Shown here: positions 33,437 to 38,137 of the stretch, piece by piece
How the letters are laid out: each line of letters starts with the position of its first letter
Position numbering within the stretch: position 1 is the first letter of the stretch
Source: Desulfoscipio geothermicus
GTDB lineage: Bacteria; Bacillota; Desulfotomaculia; Desulfotomaculales; Desulfallaceae
Length of the DNA: 38,137 nucleotides
NCBI GenBank assembly: GCA_016841905.1
Contig: JAENYF010000030.1
Span: 1 to 38,137 of the forward strand
Direction of reading: 5' to 3'
Program-made: the position numbers and the translations under genes
Notes under the pieces: generated by a model
Seen by the model: the letters and a program-made list of their open reading frames with translations, nothing else
Databases searched by the model: none
Told to the model about the DNA's origin: nothing

Positions 33437-34111
33437 ATGGGAACTAAAATTGAATTTACAAGAAATTATAATGACTTGAGTACTGATCAGGGGTTCCAAT
33501 TTGAGTTTATTTGTGACAGGTGCGGGACCGGCTATCGTACGCGGTTTAAATCGTCAATAACAGGCAAAGCCACCAGCTTGCTGGATACAGCCGGCAGTAT
33601 CTTTGGCGGTTTTTTGGGAAGAGCATCGGATATCGGTGAAAGAGTTCGTTCGGCTACTTGGGAAAAAGCTCATGATGAAGCTTTTAGTGAGGCCATGCAG
33701 GAATTAAAGCCGGATTTTGTGCAATGTCCGCGTTGTTCTTCCTGGGTTTGTCGAAAGCATTGTTGGAATACAAAAAAAGGTTTATGTAAAGAATGTGCTC
33801 CTGATCTTGGTGTAGAAATGTCTGCAGCTCAGGCCAGCCGCTCAGTTGAGGAAGTTTGGGCCCATGCTCGGATGGCAGATGAAGACAGGAAACTGGGTGA
33901 AAAAAATTGGGGCGAGACTATTCGGGCCACTTGTCCTGAATGTGAAGCTCCATTAGCCTCAAACGCGAAATTTTGTCCGGAATGCGGCGCGAAGTTGAAC
34001 AAATCAAGCAATTGTCAAAACTGTGGGGCTAAATTAGAACCCGGTGCCAAATTCTGCGCGGAATGTGGAACGAAAGCATTGCCCATACCAACCAACACTT
34101 ACCGGGATTAG
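33437..34111 (+). CDS. multi-zinc-ribbon protein of unknown function
   Basis: The 224-residue protein has a first Cys set FICDRCGTGYRT near 26-33 joined to VQCPRCSSWVCRKHCW and GLCKECAP (about 95-123), likely one treble-clef or double ribbon. A glycine/alanine-rich middle (TAGSIFGGFLGRASDIGERV) could contact membrane or partner. Two C-terminal zinc ribbons follow: CPECEAPLASNAKFCPEC (about 172-189) and CQNCGAKLEPGAKFCAEC (about 197-214). All are CxxC pairs. The gene is bracketed by two tiny paralogous genes (33171 and 34156), the second of them 44 bases behind its stop and probably co-transcribed. Function is unknown; a protein-quality or RNA/protein-binding scaffold is possible. Confidence 0.75.
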   Translation: MGTKIEFTRNYNDLSTDQGFQFEFICDRCGTGYRTRFKSSITGKATSLLDTAGSIFGGFLGRASDIGERVRSATWEKAHDEAFSEAMQELKPDFVQCPRCSSWVCRKHCWNTKKGLCKECAPDLGVEMSAAQASRSVEEVWAHARMADEDRKLGEKNWGETIRATCPECEAPLASNAKFCPECGAKLNKSSNCQNCGAKLEPGAKFCAECGTKALPIPTNTYRD

Positions 34112-34155
34112 ATAAGCTGAAATATTGGCATATTTAATACCAGGAGGTGAGCCAA

Positions 34156-34302
34156 TTGAAAAACAATAAAAACAACAACGTAAACAGGCAAGCGAATGTT
34201 CCAACACAAAAAGGACAAAGTGCGGAGCCCGGTTTTATGCACCTTTATGAGTTTGGCGAACTGAACGAAATGAGGAAAAAAGTTAAAAAGCCGGAAAAAT
34301 AG
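34156..34302 (+). CDS. 48-residue protein, paralogue of the one at 33171
   Basis: TTG at 34156 follows an excellent AGGAGGTGA (34142-34150) by about six bases. The protein begins MKNNKNNNVNRQANVPTQKG and has the shared core AEPGFMHLYEFGELNEM, then a Lys-rich end. An intrinsic terminator follows at 34330, so it closes the small operon of the zinc-ribbon gene. It is too short for automatic gene calling but the ribosome site and paralogy support it. No family is known to me. Confidence 0.75.
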   Translation: MKNNKNNNVNRQANVPTQKGQSAEPGFMHLYEFGELNEMRKKVKKPEK

Positions 34303-34329
34303 TAATAGCAGCATTTTGAGTCTCTTTAA

Positions 34330-34363
34330 AAACCGTTAATGTTCTATTTTACATTAACGGTTT
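34330..34363 (+). terminator. terminator of the zinc-ribbon operon
   Basis: AAACCGTTAATGT pairs perfectly with ACATTAACGGTTT around eight bases; a T run follows. Confidence 0.85.
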
Positions 34364-34492
34364 TTATTTTACATAGCTTTTTGATTTAAATTATTCCAAG
34401 CATGAAAGATTGTAGTAATATGGTAACGGGGGAAGACTAAAATTATAGTATCCATTAGCATACAGAATAACCATGCCGGGGGGGTAATTAAG

Positions 34493-35884
34493 ATGCAAAC
34501 AGCAGTGATAAGAGAGCTTTTCAAACAGTCCGATAAGCACCTGGGCAAGAGCATAAGAGTTCACGGCTGGGTTAGAACGGTGCGGGTGTCCAAAAGCTTC
34601 GGCTTTATTGAGCTTAATGACGGCACTTTTTTTACCAATTTGCAGGTTGTGTTTGAGGAAAGCCTGGACAATTTTGCCGAAATAGCCAGGCTGGTCACCG
34701 GTTCAGCCTTAACCGTGACCGGGACACTGGTGGAATCCCCCGGGGCCAAGCAGCCCTTTGAGCTAAAGGCGGAAGACATCGTTATCGTAGGTAGCTGCGC
34801 GCCGGATTACCCGCTGCAGAAGAAACGGCACACCTTTGAGTTTTTGCGCACCATCGCACACCTTCGGCCCCGGACCAATACCTTCGCCGCTGTTTTCCGG
34901 GTCAGATCGCTGGCTGCTTACGCAATCCATAAGTTTTTCCAGGAGCGAAATTTTGTTTATGTACATACCCCGGTGATTACGGGCAGTGATGCCGAGGGGG
35001 CCGGGGAAATGTTCCGAGTGACCACCCTGGGCTTTGACCGGACTCCCCGCAACGAGGCCGGCCAGGTGGATTTCACCAGGGACTTTTTTGGCCGGGAGAC
35101 CGGCTTAACGGTGAGCGGGCAGCTGGAGGCGGAGACCTATTGCCAGGCCTTTGGCCGGGTATACACCTTTGGACCCACTTTTCGGGCGGAAAACTCTCAT
35201 ACCCCCAGACATGCCGCGGAATTTTGGATGATCGAGCCGGAGATCGCCTTTGCGGATTTACAGGATGACATGCACCTGGCCGAGGATATGATGAAGTATG
35301 TGATCGGCTACGTGCTGGACAACGCTCCGGAGGAAATGGACTTCTTTAATAAATTCGTGGATAAGTCGCTGCTGGCCCGCCTGGCCAACGTACTCCAGTC
35401 TGATTTCGGTCACGTTACCTACACCGAAGCCATTGATATCCTAAAAAACGCTTCGGAAAAGTTTGAATATCCGGTGGAGTGGGGGGCCGACCTGCAAACC
35501 GAGCATGAGCGCTACCTGGCCGAAAAGCATATGCAAAAGCCGGTTTTCGTCACCGATTACCCCAAACAAATCAAGGCCTTTTATATGCGTCTGAATGACG
35601 ACCAAAAGACGGTGGCCGCCATGGACCTGCTGGTCCCCGGAGTGGGGGAAATCATCGGGGGCAGCCAGCGTGAGGAAAGGCCGGCTTACCTGGAGCAGCG
35701 GATGGCGGAGCTGGGGCTAAGCCATGAGGATTACTGGTGGTATCTGGATTTAAGAAAATACGGCGGCACCAAGCATGCCGGCTATGGGCTGGGCTTTGAA
35801 CGGCTGATTATGTATTTAACCGGCATGGGTAATATCCGGGACGTGATATCTTTCCCCAGAACACCCAAGAACGCGGAGTTTTGA
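34493..35884 (+). CDS. asnS: asparaginyl-tRNA synthetase
   Basis: The 463-residue class IIb synthetase charges tRNA-Asn. It has an N-terminal OB-fold anticodon-binding domain (about 18-110; [19 protein letters not shown]) and a class II catalytic core. Motif 2 lies in [20 protein letters not shown] and motif 3 in [18 protein letters not shown]. The AENSHTPRH stretch after motif 2 and the ending [12 protein letters not shown] identify AsnRS rather than AspRS. Start ATG 34493 follows a G-rich site. No T-box leader is seen in the 129 bases upstream, in contrast to leuA and paaK. Confidence 0.95.
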   Translation: MQTAVIRELFKQSDKHLGKSIRVHGWVRTVRVSKSFGFIELNDGTFFTNLQVVFEESLDNFAEIARLVTGSALTVTGTLVESPGAKQPFELKAEDIVIVGSCAPDYPLQKKRHTFEFLRTIAHLRPRTNTFAAVFRVRSLAAYAIHKFFQERNFVYVHTPVITGSDAEGAGEMFRVTTLGFDRTPRNEAGQVDFTRDFFGRETGLTVSGQLEAETYCQAFGRVYTFGPTFRAENSHTPRHAAEFWMIEPEIAFADLQDDMHLAEDMMKYVIGYVLDNAPEEMDFFNKFVDKSLLARLANVLQSDFGHVTYTEAIDILKNASEKFEYPVEWGADLQTEHERYLAEKHMQKPVFVTDYPKQIKAFYMRLNDDQKTVAAMDLLVPGVGEIIGGSQREERPAYLEQRMAELGLSHEDYWWYLDLRKYGGTKHAGYGLGFERLIMYLTGMGNIRDVISFPRTPKNAEF

Positions 35885-36065
35885 AAAACCTGTTTGCAAA
35901 TTAAATATTTTTCGCCATTTTTTCTAGTCTGGGCAACTCCGGCAACCAGACAATCCGTATCGGTCAACCTGTGAGCATAATGGTGTCCCGGCGGGGGCGA
36001 TGGGGCAGGCATGTAAATTTTCATCATATAATTGTTCTGGCAATAAAACGATTTGGTGATAAGAG
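35885..36065. other. possibly structured region after asnS
   Basis: A hairpin GTCTGG/CCAGAC spans 35926-35950, followed by a GC-rich stretch (CCCGGCGGGGGCGATGGGG near 35986-36005) out of keeping with the AT-rich flanks. It lies just before a MarR-like fragment. It could be an old riboswitch or leader; I could match it to no known class. Confidence 0.3.
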
Positions 36066-36155
36066 ATGAAAAAAGTTAATCTGGATAATAGCCTTGGTTT
36101 CATACTTAACCGGACAAATATAAGAATGAAGAATGCAAACAAAAAGCAGCGTTAA
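36066..36155 (+). pseudogene. N-terminal fragment of a MarR-family regulator
   Basis: ATG 36066 (GGTGATAAGAG before it) encodes 29 residues containing SLGFILNRTNIRMKNANKKQ. The LGFxLNRTxxxxxNAxxK pattern is the usual first helix of MarR proteins. It ends at a TAA inside the terminator stem at 36142, so the DNA-binding part is gone. It could be translated as a short peptide but is most simply a truncated gene. Confidence 0.5.
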
Positions 36156-36169
36156 TAAACGCTGCTTTT
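36142..36169. terminator. bidirectional terminator before the DUF169 gene end
   Basis: AAAAGCAGCGTT and AACGCTGCTTTT form a perfect 12-bp stem with a four-base loop and T/A runs on both sides. It ends the leftward DUF169 gene and any rightward transcript. Confidence 0.88.
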
Positions 36170-36173
36170 AACA

Positions 36174-36932
36174 TCACAGGCGCTCCTGTATTTTTTGCCA
36201 TGCATGCGTCTCTAAGAAACTTCCCGGCACACTTGCTTCCATCTCCTGGAACATCTTATAGGGTACGGTAAAAGATAAGGTTTCCCTGTCCACGGCCATA
36301 CGCTGGGAAATATCAAAAAAGCCGATTACACCCCTGGGCTGATCTTTATCGGCTTCTGCATAGCCAAATAAGATGGACTGGCAGGCGGCCCCAAAGGGAG
36401 CAGTGATGCTTTGATTGGTGCCCCGGTTGTAGTCGGACAGCACGATTAATGCTGATAACTGATCTCCATTGGCAAAAAATATAATTAACGTGGGCTCATC
36501 TTGTTCTGTTAGCAGTGCCCAGGGTTTGAACACCACATATTCAGTGGGCACGTCGGTAAAGGGCAGTGTATTCACCCATTTTCTAGCCAGCTCAGGACTC
36601 TTATAGAACCTTTCCCCCTCAGCCATTTCAGCACTTGCGGCGCCCATCATAGCGGCCATTTCTTTGTTGCCTGTGGAAAGCAGGCAATCAATGGGAAATT
36701 GTCCGTACCGGTCCCCAAACCCCAGACCTGTGCCACCGCCCGGGCAACCAAAAGAATTACGGTCGAAATAACCCAGGCGGTTTTTTCTGCTCACGGCCGT
36801 CAACATGGCCGCTACACAACCGCGCATACTGCCCTCTTTAAAATGCAGTCCTTCAGCCGGTTTGTTGTTGGTTAGAATTACCGCTACCGGCTGCATTTTA
36901 AATTTTAAAGCCTTTACCAGTTGACTATCCAT
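36174..36932 (-). CDS. DUF169 family protein
   Basis: The 252-residue soluble protein begins MDSQLVKALKFKMQPVAVIL, with a strong GGAGGTG site. The features of DUF169 are visible: an N-terminal KMQPVAV strand, a Cys in SMRGCVAAMLTAV, the NSFGCPGGGTGLGFG loop, a mid-protein YVVFKPWALL, the SITAPFGAACQSI motif and a C-terminal VPYKMFQEMEASVPGSFLET. Proteins of this family are common in anaerobes and archaea. The conserved Cys and Gly-rich loop suggest metal, FeS or cofactor binding; the activity is unknown. It stands alone, with its own terminator. Confidence 0.8.
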   Translation of the reverse strand: MDSQLVKALKFKMQPVAVILTNNKPAEGLHFKEGSMRGCVAAMLTAVSRKNRLGYFDRNSFGCPGGGTGLGFGDRYGQFPIDCLLSTGNKEMAAMMGAASAEMAEGERFYKSPELARKWVNTLPFTDVPTEYVVFKPWALLTEQDEPTLIIFFANGDQLSALIVLSDYNRGTNQSITAPFGAACQSILFGYAEADKDQPRGVIGFFDISQRMAVDRETLSFTVPYKMFQEMEASVPGSFLETHAWQKIQERL

Positions 36933-37298
36933 ATAAAAAGCACCTCCGTTTTCTTATCGCCTTTGGGCGGCTAACTAAAGCCTGTCACTAAAGCGTGGTT
37001 ATTTTTTCACCCCCCCCAGGATTTAAATAAAAATGGTCACGATAAGCAGCAAAGTCTGAAAACAGTGCCTCCCGGAAGAGAAAAGATGATTGAATGTTTG
37101 GACATTTGGGGCTAAGATAATAAACCTTAATTTATTATAAAGCTTCATATATATTGTTGTCAAAACAATTATATGTCGAAGGCAAATAGATTCACCCTGC
37201 GAACATAAAGAATTTTCAATTTTGTAGCCATTTTATCCCAACTGCATAATATGTTTTAAGACCAGAGAGGTCAGGGGTCTAACATTGGGAGGGCTAAC
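36933..37298. other. intergenic region upstream of duplicated-motif protein
   Basis: No gene or RNA family is recognised in these 366 bases. A C-run (37010-37018) marks the DUF169 promoter side. The right part must contain the promoter of the gene at 37299, but no convincing -35/-10 pair was found. Confidence 0.5.
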
Positions 37299-37625
37299 AT
37301 GGCACCGGTAAAAAACGAATGTGAAAGGGAATGCAATTGCTCCATAGAAATTGAAGAGAGTGTTGTTTTGATATTCTGCGGTGAAATCGATGCGGCTGCT
37401 AACAATTCCAAAAAGAATTTTATTGGCTGGGAACAAAAAGACGGTGAGCTTGCAGGAGAAAATTACATTAGATTTGGAAATGAGGAAAATGAAGCATGTG
37501 GTTGCGACATAGAAATTGAGGAAAGTCTGGTTGTGATAGTTTGCGGTGAAGTCGATGTCAATAGGGTTAAAAGTTGTCTTCAAGCATACGAAGAAGTAAA
37601 AGGTAATAAAAAACCTGCCAAATAG
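37299..37625 (+). CDS. small Cys-rich protein with an internal duplication
   Basis: The 108-residue protein (GGGAGGG ribosome site) contains two copies of one motif: CNCSIEIEESVVLIFCGEID (residues about 12-31) and CGCDIEIEESLVVIVCGEVD (about 67-86). Each copy has CxC, an acidic IEIEES strand, a hydrophobic strand and CGE-D. The two are 55 residues apart, joined by a charged linker (NFIGWEQKDGELAGENYIRF). The DNA copies have diverged at third positions while the protein is kept, a sign of selection. Three Cys per copy suggest metal binding, disulfides or FeS. There is no signal peptide. I know no family. A terminator follows. Confidence 0.75.
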   Translation: MAPVKNECERECNCSIEIEESVVLIFCGEIDAAANNSKKNFIGWEQKDGELAGENYIRFGNEENEACGCDIEIEESLVVIVCGEVDVNRVKSCLQAYEEVKGNKKPAK

Positions 37626-37656
37626 GAATAAAAAACAGATGTAAAACGAATTTAAG

Positions 37657-37681
37657 CGTCGTCTATAGTCGACGTTTTTTT
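37657..37681 (+). terminator. terminator after the Cys-rich protein
   Basis: AGCGTCG and CGACGTT pair (one wobble) around eight bases, followed by a run of seven T. Confidence 0.8.
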
Positions 37682-37749
37682 GTTTATCACACCTTTCAAA
37701 TCCCCTCGTAAAATTCGGTTATATTTTTTCAAGAAGCTTGGTGGTTGAT

Positions 37750-38137
37750 GTGGTACACTTTACGTTTAACCTGCCGGAATGGGGTGTTTATCTGGAAACT
37801 CCGGGTTTACGTAGCAATGGTCAGACCCTGGCCGGCTTTTTTGCCTGCCTGGCCTACGACGCCGTCGCGGGCCGAAGCGAATTATGGCTAATGCTGGATT
37901 ATGACATACCGCTTCCTTCTCTGTATACCGTGTCCATTTCTTTAGAGCACCGGTCGCTGGCTGAGGCCCTGGCTAAAGCAGCGGGTGCAGCAGCCTGGCA
38001 GGCGGATTTGTTGAATTTAGCAGATCCAGCCCCGGCAGTTGGCTCAAGGCCGGAGGGTTTTATCCCGCTAGTGGCGCTACTCCTGTATCTTTGTGCTGTT
38101 AATGCAGAAATCCGGTTGCAGGTGGGTCCGCCCGGGC
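37750..38137 (+). CDS. unidentified protein, N-terminal part (cut by window edge)
   Basis: The frame is open to the last base with no stop, about 129 residues. It begins MVHFTFNLPEWGVYLETPGL if GTG 37750 is the start (GGTGG five bases before); GTG 37741 is an alternative. Codon use is GC-rich and like the housekeeping genes. Residues about 45-75 (SELWLMLDYDIPLPSLYTVS) and an Ala-rich helix (EALAKAAGAAAWQADLL) are visible, then a hydrophobic LVALLLYLCAV. I recognise no family. Confidence 0.6.
   Translation, partial: MVHFTFNLPEWGVYLETPGLRSNGQTLAGFFACLAYDAVAGRSELWLMLDYDIPLPSLYTVSISLEHRSLAEALAKAAGAAAWQADLLNLADPAPAVGSRPEGFIPLVALLLYLCAVNAEIRLQVGPPG

Noticed and set aside
34364-34492. Possible T-box before asnS
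   Set aside because: No GGTGGTACC-type motif, no stem I and no terminator are present in the 129 bases.
35985-36015. GGCGATGGGG resembling the fluoride riboswitch core
   Set aside because: The remaining conserved parts (the pairing partners and the downstream pseudoknot strand) are not found, and the neighbouring gene is not a fluoride exporter.
35924-36142. Leftward Cys-containing frame (ACPIAPAGTPLCSQV, SGCRSCPD)
   Set aside because: The cysteine spacing is attractive, but there is no start site, it overlaps a terminator, and no family is recognised; it is probably a by-product of GC-rich sequence.
1-38137. CRISPR array, tRNA or rRNA genes
   Set aside because: No regularly spaced short repeats, cloverleaf-like sequences or rRNA segments were found by reading.

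Overview
The window looks like chromosome from a mid-GC Gram-positive anaerobe of the Clostridia, most like the Desulfotomaculum/Pelotomaculum group (Peptococcaceae). This is inferred from T-box leaders, strong AGGAGG-type ribosome binding sites with frequent GTG/TTG starts, ferredoxin-era anaerobe genes such as phenylacetate-CoA ligase and a DUF169 protein, and many decayed mobile elements. No rRNA, tRNA or CRISPR array was seen.

Layout. Positions 1-3.5 kb hold a DUF89-type protein (cut by the window edge), a small thioredoxin-fold protein, and an OmpR-type response regulator with an overlapping membrane histidine kinase. From 3.7 to 13.3 kb is ordinary housekeeping: leuA under a leucine T-box, a DinG/XPD-like FeS helicase, paaK under a T-box leader that carries two successive antiterminator/terminator modules, a YkpA/YbiT-type ABC-F protein and a secreted or membrane-anchored DUF4825 protein.

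From 13.3 to 20.2 kb is an accessory island bounded by a 58-bp imperfect direct repeat. It contains a complete recombinase-in-trio (RIT) element of three overlapping tyrosine recombinases with 25-bp perfect inverted ends. The RIT sits inside an IS66 transposase remnant whose two halves can be read on either side. The island also has a small exported protein, an IS3 transposase remnant and an AbiEi/AbiEii toxin-antitoxin pair. From 20.4 to 27.4 kb is a second accessory stretch: a 1221-residue multicopper oxidase with three fibronectin type III domains, followed by a serine-recombinase pseudogene, a recA N-terminal fragment, an intact IS4-family element, and a stray 68-bp copy of part of the oxidase gene.

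From 27.5 kb to the end housekeeping resumes: E1 alpha/beta of a 2-oxoacid (acetoin or pyruvate type) dehydrogenase without E2/E3 beside it, a CinA protein whose amidase domain looks dead, an NCS2 permease, a zinc-ribbon protein bracketed by two tiny paralogous proteins, asnS, a MarR-like fragment, a DUF169 protein, a small protein made of two copies of a CxC...CGE motif, and an unknown open frame that leaves the window.

The best candidates for something undescribed are the RIT insertion with precise junctions, the zinc-ribbon locus with its paired micro-proteins, the duplicated-motif Cys protein, and the double-decision T-box in front of paaK. All functional statements are read from sequence motifs by eye; no database search was run.
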